DNA of 58,981 nt from Bacteroidales bacterium. GTDB lineage: Bacteria; Bacteroidota; Bacteroidia; Bacteroidales; UBA932. Made by a program: the position numbers and the translations under genes. The notes below the pieces were generated by a model. The model saw only the letters and a list, made by a program, of their open reading frames with translations. It ran no database searches and was not told the origin of the DNA. The number at the start of each line of letters is the position of its first letter. Positions within the stretch are counted from its first letter, which is position 1. The stretch is taken from positions 1 to 58,981 of the forward strand of contig JAEFAI010000015.1 in NCBI GenBank assembly GCA_016291185.1, given 5' to 3'. Shown here piece by piece: positions 16,770 to 24,767 of the stretch.

Positions 16770-17891
16770 ATGGAATTCAACGTTTCTAGCGCCGGACTGC
16801 TCAAGGGCATTCTCGATGTTTCCAAGGCGATTCCCGCCAAGACCGCCCTTCCCATCCTGGAAAACTTCCTTTTCGTCCTCAAGGACGGACAGCTGGAGGT
16901 CACCGCCTCCGACCAGGAGCTCACGCTCCGTACCGTCGTGGCCGTGGACGGCATTGCCGAAGAAGGCAGCATCGCCGTGCCCGCCCGTCAGATGATGGAC
17001 CTGTTGAAGGCCCTGCCCGACCAGCCCATCACCATCAAAACCGCCGGCGAAGGCTCCTTCGAATGCATCTGGAGCAACGGTAATTCCTCCCTCCCCTATT
17101 TCCCGGCCGCGGATTACCCGGAGATCAAGGGCGCAAGCAGCGACGCCATCAGCGCCACCGTCCCCGCTTCCGTGATCGCGGAAGGCATCGGGAGCACGAT
17201 TTACGCGACCGCGGACGACGAGATGCGTCCCGCGATGAACGGTATTTTCTTCGACATGGACCCGGAGAGCACCACGCTCGTGGCCTCCGACTCCCATAAG
17301 CTCATTTGCTACACCACCCGCGACTTCAAGGCCCCCGAGAAGGCCTCCTTCATCCTGCACAAGAAGCCCGCGGGCGTGCTGAAGTCCATCCTGGACAAGG
17401 ACGACGAGGACGTGACGATCGCCTTCGATTCCTCCACCGTGGTCTTCACCTTCGGCAGCACGATGATGGTCTGCCGCCTGATCGTCGGCAAGTTCCCGGA
17501 GTACCGCAAGGTCATCCCGCAGAACAACGCCAACATCCTCAAGATCGACCGCAACCAGCTCCTGAACACGGTCCGCCGCGTGGCGGTGTGCGCCAATAAG
17601 GCCTCCAACCACATCAAGTTCGATCTCAAGAACGGCCAGATCGAGATCACGGCCCAGGACCTGGGCTTCGCCCTGGCCGCCTACGAGAAGCTCGAATGCG
17701 ACTACAACGGCGGCGAACTGAGCATCGGATTCAAGTCCTCCTTCCTCATCGAGATCCTCTCGAACATGAGCTGCGGCACCGTGGTGATGAAATTCGCCGA
17801 CCCGCGTCGCGCCGCCCTGATCGTGCCAGCCGAAGAGGAGGAAGAAAGCGAGAAGATCTGCGGCATCTTGATGCCGATCATGGTTTCGTAA
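16770..17891 (+). CDS. dnaN: DNA polymerase III beta sliding clamp
   Basis: A 373-residue protein with the three-fold clamp architecture, starting MEFNVSSAGLLKGI and showing typical segments (LPILENFLFVL, MNGIFFDMD, LVASDSHKL, GKFPEYRKVIP, MPIMVS at the C terminus). The dimer encircles DNA and tethers the replicative polymerase. Length is standard. A 3'-5' exonuclease gene starts 4 bases after it, a sensible replication/repair pairing. No dnaA gene, DnaA-box cluster or origin-like region is seen nearby, so this is not evidence for oriC. Confidence 0.97.
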   Translation: MEFNVSSAGLLKGILDVSKAIPAKTALPILENFLFVLKDGQLEVTASDQELTLRTVVAVDGIAEEGSIAVPARQMMDLLKALPDQPITIKTAGEGSFECIWSNGNSSLPYFPAADYPEIKGASSDAISATVPASVIAEGIGSTIYATADDEMRPAMNGIFFDMDPESTTLVASDSHKLICYTTRDFKAPEKASFILHKKPAGVLKSILDKDDEDVTIAFDSSTVVFTFGSTMMVCRLIVGKFPEYRKVIPQNNANILKIDRNQLLNTVRRVAVCANKASNHIKFDLKNGQIEITAQDLGFALAAYEKLECDYNGGELSIGFKSSFLIEILSNMSCGTVVMKFADPRRAALIVPAEEEEESEKICGILMPIMVS

Positions 17892-17895
17892 GCCT

Positions 17896-18756
17896 ATGCA
17901 ACTGAACCTGACACGACCGCTGCTCTTCTTCGATATCGAGAGCACCGGTCTCAATATTCCCGAGGATTCCATCGTCGAGCTGAGTTTCGTCAAAGTTTTC
18001 CCCGGCGGGGAGGAGCGCGTCAAGACCTGGCGCATCAAACCCTGGGATTATATCCGCAACCGCCAGCGCCCGATGAACCCGGACGCTTCCAAGGTCAACG
18101 GCATCACCGACGACATGCTCACCGACTGCCCCACTTTCTTCGAACTCGCGGAGGAAGTGGCCTCCTGGGTGGCGGACAGCGACCTGGCGGGCTTTAATTC
18201 CGCCAAGTTCGACCTGCCGATGCTGGCCGAGGAGTTCGAGCGCGTCAAGCTGGCCGGCAAGGACCTGCACGTGGACTTGCACAGCCCCCTGATGGTCGAT
18301 GTCCAGAACATCTTCCACACCATGGAGCCGCGCAACCTGCGCGCCGCCTACCGCTTCTACTGCGGCGGCGAGGACTTCGAGAACGCCCACAGCGCCGAAG
18401 CAGACACCCTGGCCACCTACGAGGTGCTCAAGGCCCAGCTGGACCGCTACAAGGAGCCCGACAAATACCGCGAGCAGGTGCTCAAGAACGACGTGAATGC
18501 CCTCGCCTCCTTTGTCGGCAAGAAATACGTCGATTTCTCCGGCCACCTCATCCTGGACGACAAGGGCGAGGTGCTGATCAACTTCGGCAAACACAAAGGC
18601 AAGACCGCGCGCATGGTCTGGGAGACCGAGCCCTCCTACTTCGCCTGGATCCAGCAGGGCACGTTCACGCTGGACACCAAGGCCCAGTTCGCCAAACTCG
18701 AGGAGCAGTACAAGCGCGAGCGCCTGGCCGCCAAATGGAACGGAAAACTATTCTAA
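17896..18756 (+). CDS. DEDDh 3'-5' exonuclease (DnaQ-like)
   Basis: A 286-residue protein with the exonuclease catalytic residues: Asp13 and Glu15 in FFDIEST, the second Asp region in GFNSAKFDLPML (about 96-107), and His/Asp in AHSAEADTLATYE. It resembles the epsilon proofreading subunit. The C-terminal 70 residues (INFGKHKGKTARMVWETEPSYFAWI) form an extra small domain often seen on Bacteroidetes DnaQ-like proteins. It probably proofreads or trims DNA; whether it is the true PolIII epsilon subunit cannot be decided. It is co-oriented with dnaN and 4 bases from it, so one transcript is likely. Confidence 0.88.
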   Translation: MQLNLTRPLLFFDIESTGLNIPEDSIVELSFVKVFPGGEERVKTWRIKPWDYIRNRQRPMNPDASKVNGITDDMLTDCPTFFELAEEVASWVADSDLAGFNSAKFDLPMLAEEFERVKLAGKDLHVDLHSPLMVDVQNIFHTMEPRNLRAAYRFYCGGEDFENAHSAEADTLATYEVLKAQLDRYKEPDKYREQVLKNDVNALASFVGKKYVDFSGHLILDDKGEVLINFGKHKGKTARMVWETEPSYFAWIQQGTFTLDTKAQFAKLEEQYKRERLAAKWNGKLF

Positions 18757-18772
18757 CTAATAACCATACGCC

Positions 18773-19465
18773 ATGAAAAAGATTCTCCTAACCCTTTGTC
18801 TGGCGCTGTCGCTCGCGTCCATCGCCAAGGCGCAGTTCTTCTACGGCATCCAGTTCGGTTTCTTCACTGACTGGGGCAGCGAAACCACGAAAGGTCAAAC
18901 GCCCAGCGCAGGAGGCAGTTCCTTCAACTACACCCTCAAGCCGACCATCGGCTACTACTTCAACGACCGCCTGATGGCGGGTGTGAAGTTCGTTTACACC
19001 AGCTGCTCCACGAACGTAGGCGACGGTTCGTTCTCCCCGACCAATCTTCGCTGGATCCTGCGCAACGTCATGATGGGCAACGGTCTGGACTCCGACTACA
19101 TGTCCTGGAAGGTCCGTCCGTACATGCGCTACAACGCCCTGCGTCTGGCGAAAGACAAGCTGAAACTCTGGGTGGAACTGAACGGCTATGTCGGCGGCAA
19201 GGTCCCGCGTCTGGAAAACAAAAAGCTGGACTGGAACTCCCGTTCGCTGACCTATGGCGTGCAGCTGCACCCGATCATCAGCTACGACATCACGGACAAG
19301 TTCCTGGTTTTCACATCCCTGGATATCCTCTCCATCGGTTACGAAGGGACCCGCAAGCTGGACGATGCCACGAAATCGACCACCGGTTCGTTCTACTGCC
19401 AGCTGAACCCGCTCAATGCCATCGGCGAGGCCCTGCTGAACATCGGCATCCAGCGCCACTTCTAG
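18773..19465 (+). CDS. Outer-membrane beta-barrel protein
   Basis: The 230-residue product has a signal peptide (MKKILLTLCLALSLASIAKAQ) and alternating beta-strand patterns ending in aromatic residues (TIGYYFNDRLMAGVKFVYT, LGVQLHPIISYDI), with a C-terminal strand ending in Phe (GIQRHF), which is typical of outer-membrane barrels. It resembles Bacteroidetes small OmpW-like or porin-family-13 barrels; no specific function can be given. It follows the exonuclease gene by 16 bases and ends before a strong terminator. Confidence 0.7.
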   Translation: MKKILLTLCLALSLASIAKAQFFYGIQFGFFTDWGSETTKGQTPSAGGSSFNYTLKPTIGYYFNDRLMAGVKFVYTSCSTNVGDGSFSPTNLRWILRNVMMGNGLDSDYMSWKVRPYMRYNALRLAKDKLKLWVELNGYVGGKVPRLENKKLDWNSRSLTYGVQLHPIISYDITDKFLVFTSLDILSIGYEGTRKLDDATKSTTGSFYCQLNPLNAIGEALLNIGIQRHF

Positions 19466-19482
19466 AAAGGATTTAAGACAAT

Positions 19483-19515
19483 AAAAAACGCTTGGCGATT
19501 GCCAAGCGTTTTTTT
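19483..19515. terminator. Bidirectional intrinsic terminator
   Basis: Stem AACGCTTGGC / GCCAAGCGTT with a GATT loop, flanked by A residues on the left and T residues on the right. It can end the plus-strand barrel gene and the minus-strand tRNA transcript. Confidence 0.9.
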
Positions 19516-19518
19516 GTG

Positions 19519-19591
19519 AGCCACTTAACAGACTTGAACTGTTGACCTGCGCGTTACGAATGCGCTGCTCTACCGACTGAGCTAAAGTGGC
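19519..19591 (-). tRNA. tRNA-Thr (anticodon CGT)
   Basis: A 73-base cloverleaf: acceptor GCCACTT/AAGTGGC, D arm GCTC-GAGC, anticodon loop TTCGTAA giving CGT (reads ACG), T arm AACAG/CTGTT with TTCAAGT loop and discriminator T. CCA is not encoded. The last pair of the anticodon stem is A31-C39, a mismatch. A -7 box lies just upstream. Confidence 0.93.
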
Positions 19592-19601
19592 AATGGGAAT
19601 G

Positions 19602-19609
19602 CAAAGGTA
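19602..19609 (-). promoter_or_regulatory. -7 box for tRNA-Thr
   Basis: On the minus strand TACCTTTG, an exact TAnnTTTG, about ten bases before the mature tRNA 5' end. Confidence 0.6.
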
Positions 19610-19642
19610 GCAATAATTTTGGAATTTGCTACCCCTTGTCCT

Positions 19643-21046
19643 TTATTTCCTGTCGATTTTCGACACAAGATTAATGAGCACGCTGCCCAGTACACCGGCG
19701 CAGATGGAGCCCATCAGGACGGCGATTTTGCCGGCATCGCGCAGATGCATCATCACGTCGGGGGCCTGCTCGCCGAAGGAGAGCGTGTCCACGAAGATGG
19801 ACATCGTGAAACCGATACCGCCCAGGCAGGCCACGGCGAAGAACATCGCCCAGTTGGCCTTCTCCGGCATCGCACCCACCTTGAGCTTGATGGCAAGCCA
19901 GCTGAAGAGCGTAATGCCCACCGGCTTACCCAGCAGCAAGCCGAGGAAGATACCCATCGACACGCTGCCCAGCGCGGCGTCGTAGCTGAACACGTTGAAG
20001 AAGGAAGGATCGGTGATCTGCACACCGGCGTTGGCCAGGGCGAAGATCGGCATGATGAGGAAATTCACCCAGGGCGTGAGCGCGTGCTCCACGCGGTAGC
20101 TCATATCCATAGAACGGTGCGCAGTGCGCTCCAGGCGGCGCAGGGCGTGCTTCTGGGGCCCGTTGGGGAAGGGTTCATTGTCGATGCCGTCCATCTGGTC
20201 CAGCAGCGCAAGATAGCGATTGCGCTTGTGGATGTACTGCGCTTTATTGTAGCGCGAGGTGGCCGGGATGAGGAAGGCCATCACGACGCCGGACATCGTA
20301 GCGTGGATGCCACTGTAGAAGAACAGTGCCCACACGATGAAGGCACAGAAGAGGTACGGGAACATCCGCTTCTCGCCGATGCGGCGCAGCAGCAGGGTGA
20401 ACAGGATCACGAGCACGGCGAGGCCGAGCAAGCCGAAATTGATCGATCCGCCGTAGAAGAGCGCCACCACCAGAATGGCGATCAGGTCGTCGGCAATCGC
20501 GAGCGCGGTCAGGAAGACCTTCAGCGAGACGGGCACTTTGTCGCCCAGCATCGAGAGGATGCAGACGGCGAAGGCGATATCCGTTGCGGTCGGGATGCCC
20601 CAGCCGCTGGCAGCCATCGAGCCGTGGTTGATCAGGGTATAGATGAGCGCCGGAGCAATGACGCCACCGAAGGCGGCGATCACCGGCAGCATAGCCTTCT
20701 TCGGCGTGGAAAGCTCTCCGTGCGCGACTTCGCGCCGGATCTCCAGGCCCACGGTGAAGAAGAAAATCACCATCAGGATGTCGTTGATAAACTTCTCGAC
20801 CGTCAGGTCGCGCGGGAAGAGCACGTCCACGTTGCCATCCGCACTGTAAAGGTGCAACTGCAGGTGCGTCTCCAGAAGTTCATGATAGAGATCACTCGTA
20901 AAGGGAAGGTTGGCCAGCAACATGGCCACGACCACACAGGCCATCAGCAGAACGCCCTGGAACCAGGGCTGTTTGGACAGACGTCCGCTGCGTTTGTTGA
21001 ATTCAAAGACACCTTTGTTCCAGGTGTAGATGGGGATTAATTTCAT
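19643..21046 (-). CDS. nhaA: Na+/H+ antiporter NhaA
   Basis: The 467-residue membrane protein matches NhaA, which exports Na+ or Li+ in exchange for protons for pH and salt balance. Visible motifs include GLEIRREVAHGEL, GWGIPTATDIAFAVCILSMLG with the paired Asp region (transport-site Asp in TALAIADDLIAILVVA), and FALANAGVQI. It is longer than E. coli NhaA because of a hydrophilic loop (about 260-320, KRNRYLALLDQMDGID), as is usual in Bacteroidetes. It has its own promoter with both elements at 21077-21107. Confidence 0.95.
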   Translation of the reverse strand: MKLIPIYTWNKGVFEFNKRSGRLSKQPWFQGVLLMACVVVAMLLANLPFTSDLYHELLETHLQLHLYSADGNVDVLFPRDLTVEKFINDILMVIFFFTVGLEIRREVAHGELSTPKKAMLPVIAAFGGVIAPALIYTLINHGSMAASGWGIPTATDIAFAVCILSMLGDKVPVSLKVFLTALAIADDLIAILVVALFYGGSINFGLLGLAVLVILFTLLLRRIGEKRMFPYLFCAFIVWALFFYSGIHATMSGVVMAFLIPATSRYNKAQYIHKRNRYLALLDQMDGIDNEPFPNGPQKHALRRLERTAHRSMDMSYRVEHALTPWVNFLIMPIFALANAGVQITDPSFFNVFSYDAALGSVSMGIFLGLLLGKPVGITLFSWLAIKLKVGAMPEKANWAMFFAVACLGGIGFTMSIFVDTLSFGEQAPDVMMHLRDAGKIAVLMGSICAGVLGSVLINLVSKIDRK

Positions 21047-21076
21047 AGTAAAATGCTACCGTTGCGTTTTCGGGCG

Positions 21077-21107
21077 CAAAGGTAGCATTTAATAGGATAA
21101 AAACAAA
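21077..21107 (-). promoter_or_regulatory. Complete -33/-7 promoter for nhaA
   Basis: On the minus strand TTTG (21104-21107), 19 bases, then TACCTTTG (21077-21084), the textbook Bacteroidetes spacing, about 30 bases before the ATG at 21046. Confidence 0.75.
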
Positions 21108-21118
21108 CGGATGAGCCG

Positions 21119-22396
21119 TTACTGTTTGTGGGTCATGATGTCCAGGACCATCTTGTCCGTCTCCTGCATGCCAATGGAGCCGAGACGCGTGAGATTGCGG
21201 ATGCACCGGTCCACGTCGTCCTCAATCAGGCCTTCGGTGCTGGTGACGCTGTGCTTCTGCACGGCCAGCATGGCGCTGAGCACGGCGGTGGAGACGCCGC
21301 TGCTCACCTTCAGCGCGCAGCTGGGCTTGGCGCCGTCGCAGACCATGCCCGCAAGGTTCGCGATCATATTCTTAACGCTGCAGGCCACCTGCTCGTAGCC
21401 ACCGCCCATCAAGAAGGTCATACCGCAGCTGCTGCCGGTCGAGGCGACCACGCAGCCGCACAGGCAGCTCAGCCGGCCGAGGCTCTGCTTGATATAGATG
21501 GCCGTCAGGTGGCTCAGGACGAGCGCACGCGTGAGTTCTTCTTCCGTATTATGATTTTCGCGCGCAAAGACCACGACGGGCAGCGTCGCAGCGATGCCCT
21601 GGTTGCCGCTGCCGGAGTTGCTCATCACCGGGATCATGGCGCCGGCCATACGCGCGTCACAGGCGCTGGACGTGGCGCTGATGATGTGGCTGAAGATGCT
21701 GTCGCCCATGATGCCTTTCCCGAGCGGACGCGAGAGGGTCTTGCCCAACTCATGGCCATAATTGCCCTTCAGGGCCTCCTCGGCGGCCGCTTCATTGAGG
21801 CGACGGGATTCGTTGATGAATTCGAGATCTTCGAGCGGCGCCGTGGTGGCAAAATCGTAGACGCGGCGCAGCGTCAGATCATTTTCCGCCGCTTCCTCCT
21901 GCTCTTTGCCGAGCTCCGCGCGGTGGTCCTGCGTCGGCACGCACGGCCCCTCGAGATAGACCAGGCGCGTATGGTCGCGGGCAATGATGGCCCGGGAGCG
22001 CTTCTCCCCTGCCTCGCAGCACACTTCGATGTAGAGTGTTTCGTCGCTGTCCTTCGTCAGGCCGATAGCGATCCGCTTCTCCGCCAGATACGCTTTCGCG
22101 TCGGCGACGGCCTTCGGGCAAACGTCCTTCAGCACTTCCAATTGATATTCGTGCTTGCCGATGAGGGCCCCGAGGGCCACGGCGATCGGCAGGCCGGTCA
22201 TCCCCGTGCCGGGAATGCCCACGCCCATGGCGTTCTTGAGCATGTTGCCGCTCAGTTTCACATCAATACGCTCGGGACGGCAGCCCAGCGCCTCTGCGGC
22301 ATAGGCGGTGCAGAGCGCCACCGCCGCGGGTTCGGTGCAGCCGATGGCCGGCACCACCTCCCGCTTGATCAAAGCTATGATCTGCTTGTTTTCCAT
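21119..22396 (-). CDS. UPF0597/serine dehydratase-alpha-like protein, probable L-cysteine desulfidase
   Basis: The ATG at 22396 gives 425 residues (MENKQIIALIKREVVPAIGCTEPAAVAL). The GCTEPAA motif, the glycine-rich NSGSGNQGIAATLPV segment and the Cys-rich CLCGCVVASTGSSCG region match the UPF0597 family, which includes CyuA/YhaM. Members bind a 4Fe-4S cluster and release sulfide and pyruvate from cysteine, or act on serine. The substrate here is not proven. A -7 box ends 5 bases before the ATG, implying a leaderless message. It sits alone between nhaA and the divergent AbrB gene. Confidence 0.85.
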   Translation of the reverse strand: MENKQIIALIKREVVPAIGCTEPAAVALCTAYAAEALGCRPERIDVKLSGNMLKNAMGVGIPGTGMTGLPIAVALGALIGKHEYQLEVLKDVCPKAVADAKAYLAEKRIAIGLTKDSDETLYIEVCCEAGEKRSRAIIARDHTRLVYLEGPCVPTQDHRAELGKEQEEAAENDLTLRRVYDFATTAPLEDLEFINESRRLNEAAAEEALKGNYGHELGKTLSRPLGKGIMGDSIFSHIISATSSACDARMAGAMIPVMSNSGSGNQGIAATLPVVVFARENHNTEEELTRALVLSHLTAIYIKQSLGRLSCLCGCVVASTGSSCGMTFLMGGGYEQVACSVKNMIANLAGMVCDGAKPSCALKVSSGVSTAVLSAMLAVQKHSVTSTEGLIEDDVDRCIRNLTRLGSIGMQETDKMVLDIMTHKQ

Positions 22397-22401
22397 AGGT
22401 G

Positions 22402-22409
22402 CAAAGATA
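22402..22409 (-). promoter_or_regulatory. -7 box directly before the UPF0597 gene
   Basis: Minus-strand TATCTTTG, separated from the ATG at 22396 by only five bases. Confidence 0.55.
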
Positions 22410-22466
22410 CTGCTTTTCCGGGGAAAGTAGATCTCGCACATTCGGTATTGTATTCTTAATTTTTGT

Positions 22467-22474
22467 TATATTTG
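22467..22474 (+). promoter_or_regulatory. -7 box for the AbrB/acyltransferase pair
   Basis: TATATTTG, an exact match to TAnnTTTG, 26 bases before the ATG at 22501; no clear -33. Confidence 0.55.
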
Positions 22475-22500
22475 TGGGAAATTTCTAACTAGTAGGAAAA

Positions 22501-22710
22501 ATGCAAGAACAAGAAGGCAAGTACATCTTCGGTGTCGTAAAGGTGGGAGACAAGGGTCAGATCGTGATCCCGCGCGATGCGCGCAATAAGTATGGCATCA
22601 AACCGGGCGACGCCCTGCTGATGGTCGGCGACCAGCGGGGCATGGCGCTAGTCAAAACGGAGATTTTCCAGAGCGCCGTGGACCAGGTGATGGAGGGCCT
22701 TTCAAAATGA
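22501..22710 (+). CDS. AbrB/SpoVT-type DNA-binding protein
   Basis: A 69-residue protein with one swapped-hairpin AbrB domain: VVKVGDKGQIVIPRDARNKYGIKPGDALLMVGD. Such proteins are dimeric DNA binders acting as transition-state regulators or antitoxins. No toxin gene is adjacent; instead the stop overlaps the start of an acyltransferase gene (ATGA), so translation is coupled. It may regulate its own operon. It starts 26 bases after a strong -7 box. Confidence 0.85.
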   Translation: MQEQEGKYIFGVVKVGDKGQIVIPRDARNKYGIKPGDALLMVGDQRGMALVKTEIFQSAVDQVMEGLSK

Positions 22711-23813
22711 GAAAGCATTGGATGGACAACCTGCGCTGGGTGACCGTGCTCCTGGTGCTCTTCTATCACGTCATTTATTTCTATAACAACAAGGGCGTCT
22801 TCGGCGGCATCGGCGGTTTTGGTCCGTATCCGGAGCATCTGCAGTACCAGGACGTCGTGATGTATATCCTGTACCCCTGGTTCATGCCGCTGCTCTTCCT
22901 GCTGGCGGGCATCAGCGCACGCTATGCGCTGGATAAATACGACGGGAAAACCTGGTTCAAGGCCCGCACGCGCAAGCTGCTGGTGCCGGGCACCATCGGC
23001 CTGTTCGTCTTCCAATGGACGACAGGCTACTTCAATACAGCCGTCGCGGCCCAGATGGGAATGCTCGACGGAATGCCGGGTGTGGCTAAATGGGTCATCT
23101 TGTCCATCAGCGGCTGCGGTCCGCTGTGGTTTGTCCAGGATCTGTGGTTCTTCTCGCTGCTGCTCCTGCTCGTCCGCAAGCTGGATGCGAAGAACCGCTT
23201 CTACGATGCCTGCGGCCGGATGGGCCTGATTCCCATCATCCTGCTGGGAATCCTGTTCTTCCTCGGCGAATACACCCTCATCCGCAACCCCCGCCCGGAA
23301 AGCGCGGACGGCCTGTATAACCTCTACAAGCCGCTCTTCTACTTCATTCCCTTCCTGATGGGCTACTTCGTCTTTGCGAACGAGAGCGTGCAGGAGAAAC
23401 TCCGGCAGACGTGGATTCCGCTGCTCGGCTGCGCCGCGGTGACGGGCATCGCCCTGGTCGTCACGACCTTCGGGCAGGACAACACCACGCCGCAGTACCT
23501 CTCCAGCCCGCTGAACTGCCTGTACGGCTGGATGATGTGTCTCGCGATGATGGCCTGGTTCCAGGCAAAGTTCGACCGCACGGGCTGCTTCGCGGGTTAT
23601 ATGACCCGCTCCAGTTTCGGCCTCTATATCCTCCATTACACGGTGATTGCAAGCCTGGGTTATATGATGAAGATGTATACCCAGCTGCCGCCGGTGGCGA
23701 TGTACGTGATCCTGACCGTGGCCGTGTTCACGCTCTCGCCTGCCCTGTACGAACTGCTGCGCCGGATTCCCTTCGTGCGCTGGGCCGTTCTTGGTGAGAA
23801 GAAGAAGGCGTAA
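22707..23813 (+). CDS. Acyltransferase-3-family membrane protein
   Basis: A 368-residue protein with about ten membrane segments. The N terminus MRKHWMDNLRWVTVLLVLFYHV carries the conserved family pattern with the catalytic-type Arg and His (R in DNLRW, H in FYHV). Members transfer acetyl or other acyl groups to surface glycans or lipids at the cytoplasmic membrane. Later segments (FWQWTTGYF-like, LILHYTVI-like) fit the OpgC/OafA type. The acceptor is unknown. It is translationally coupled to the AbrB gene. Confidence 0.85.
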   Translation: MRKHWMDNLRWVTVLLVLFYHVIYFYNNKGVFGGIGGFGPYPEHLQYQDVVMYILYPWFMPLLFLLAGISARYALDKYDGKTWFKARTRKLLVPGTIGLFVFQWTTGYFNTAVAAQMGMLDGMPGVAKWVILSISGCGPLWFVQDLWFFSLLLLLVRKLDAKNRFYDACGRMGLIPIILLGILFFLGEYTLIRNPRPESADGLYNLYKPLFYFIPFLMGYFVFANESVQEKLRQTWIPLLGCAAVTGIALVVTTFGQDNTTPQYLSSPLNCLYGWMMCLAMMAWFQAKFDRTGCFAGYMTRSSFGLYILHYTVIASLGYMMKMYTQLPPVAMYVILTVAVFTLSPALYELLRRIPFVRWAVLGEKKKA

Positions 23814-23835
23814 GACACTTTTCGTCAGATTTGCT

Positions 23836-23843
23836 TATATTTG
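23836..23843 (+). promoter_or_regulatory. -7 box for the zinc metallopeptidase gene
   Basis: TATATTTG, exact TAnnTTTG, 19 bases before the ATG at 23863. Confidence 0.55.
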
Positions 23844-23862
23844 TAAACAAATCACTTAGCTT

Positions 23863-24729
23863 ATGCGACTGGACGGCAGAAGACTTAGTACCAACGTCGA
23901 TGACCGGCGTGGTATGTCCACCGGCAAAGTGGCCGGCGGCGTGGGCCTCGGAGGCCTCATCATCATTGGTCTCATCACACTCCTGATGGGCGGCAATCCC
24001 GCCGAGGTGCTGGAACAGATGGGCGGAATGGGCGGCACGGAGATCGTCAGCCAGAGCGGCCGTACGCCGACCGCCGAGGAGGAGCAGCTCGCCGTCTTCT
24101 CCAAGCAGATCCTGGCCGGCACGGAAGACGTCTGGACCGAGATCTTCGCCCAGAACGGCCGCACCTACGTGCCCCCGAAGCTCGTCCTCTACAATGATTA
24201 TGTGCAGACCGGCAGCGGTACCGCTTCCGCCCAAATGGGCCCGTTCTACAACAGCGCGGACCAGACAGTCTATATCGACCTGTCCTTCTTCTCCACGATG
24301 AAGCAGCAGATCGGCGCGGACGGCGATTTCGCGTATGCGTACGTCATCGCGCACGAGGTCGGCCACCACGTGCAATACTTGCTGGGAACGCTCCAGAAGG
24401 CCCACCAGCAGATGCAGCGCGTCAGCGAGAAGGAGAGCAACCAGATCAGCGTCCGGCTCGAGCTGCAAGCCGATTTCTACGCCGGCGTGTGGGCCCACCA
24501 CGACAACCGGAAGTTCAATTCCCTGGAGCCTGGCGACATCGAGGAAGGCCTGGCCGTCGCCTCCAAGATCGGCGACGACTACCTGCAGAAGAAAGCTCGC
24601 GGCCACGCCACGCCCGAGACCTTCAACCACGGCACCTCCGACCAGCGCTCCCGCTGGCTGATGAAAGGGTTCAAGACCGGCAATCCCGCCGAGGGCGACA
24701 CCTTCAGCCCTGCGTACAGCCAGCTGTAA
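23863..24729 (+). CDS. ypfJ: YpfJ-family neutral zinc metallopeptidase
   Basis: A 288-residue protein beginning MRLDGRRLSTNVDDRRG, a hallmark of the family. A membrane anchor lies at about 27-45 (GGLIIIGLITLLMGG), and the zincin motif HEVGHH is near residue 163 with a distal acidic ligand region (RLELQADFYAG). It should be an inner-membrane protease with its catalytic part outside the cytoplasm. The substrate is unknown. Length is normal. A shared terminator hairpin follows at 24739. Confidence 0.9.
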   Translation: MRLDGRRLSTNVDDRRGMSTGKVAGGVGLGGLIIIGLITLLMGGNPAEVLEQMGGMGGTEIVSQSGRTPTAEEEQLAVFSKQILAGTEDVWTEIFAQNGRTYVPPKLVLYNDYVQTGSGTASAQMGPFYNSADQTVYIDLSFFSTMKQQIGADGDFAYAYVIAHEVGHHVQYLLGTLQKAHQQMQRVSEKESNQISVRLELQADFYAGVWAHHDNRKFNSLEPGDIEEGLAVASKIGDDYLQKKARGHATPETFNHGTSDQRSRWLMKGFKTGNPAEGDTFSPAYSQL

Positions 24730-24738
24730 AATAGGTTT

Positions 24739-24767
24739 GGGGTGCAGAATCAGACATTCTGCACCCC
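24739..24767. terminator. Hairpin between convergent genes
   Basis: Perfect 12-bp arms GGGGTGCAGAAT / ATTCTGCACCCC with a 5-base loop, between ypfJ and the BASS transporter. The left part of the stem and loop overlaps the last codons of the transporter. T-rich sequence (GTCTGTTTG) follows on the plus strand. Confidence 0.7.

Noticed and set aside
15225..18038. HtrA frame extended to 937 codons through dnaN
   Set aside because: The region past 16655 is antisense to dnaN; the signal peptide at 16655 marks the real start.
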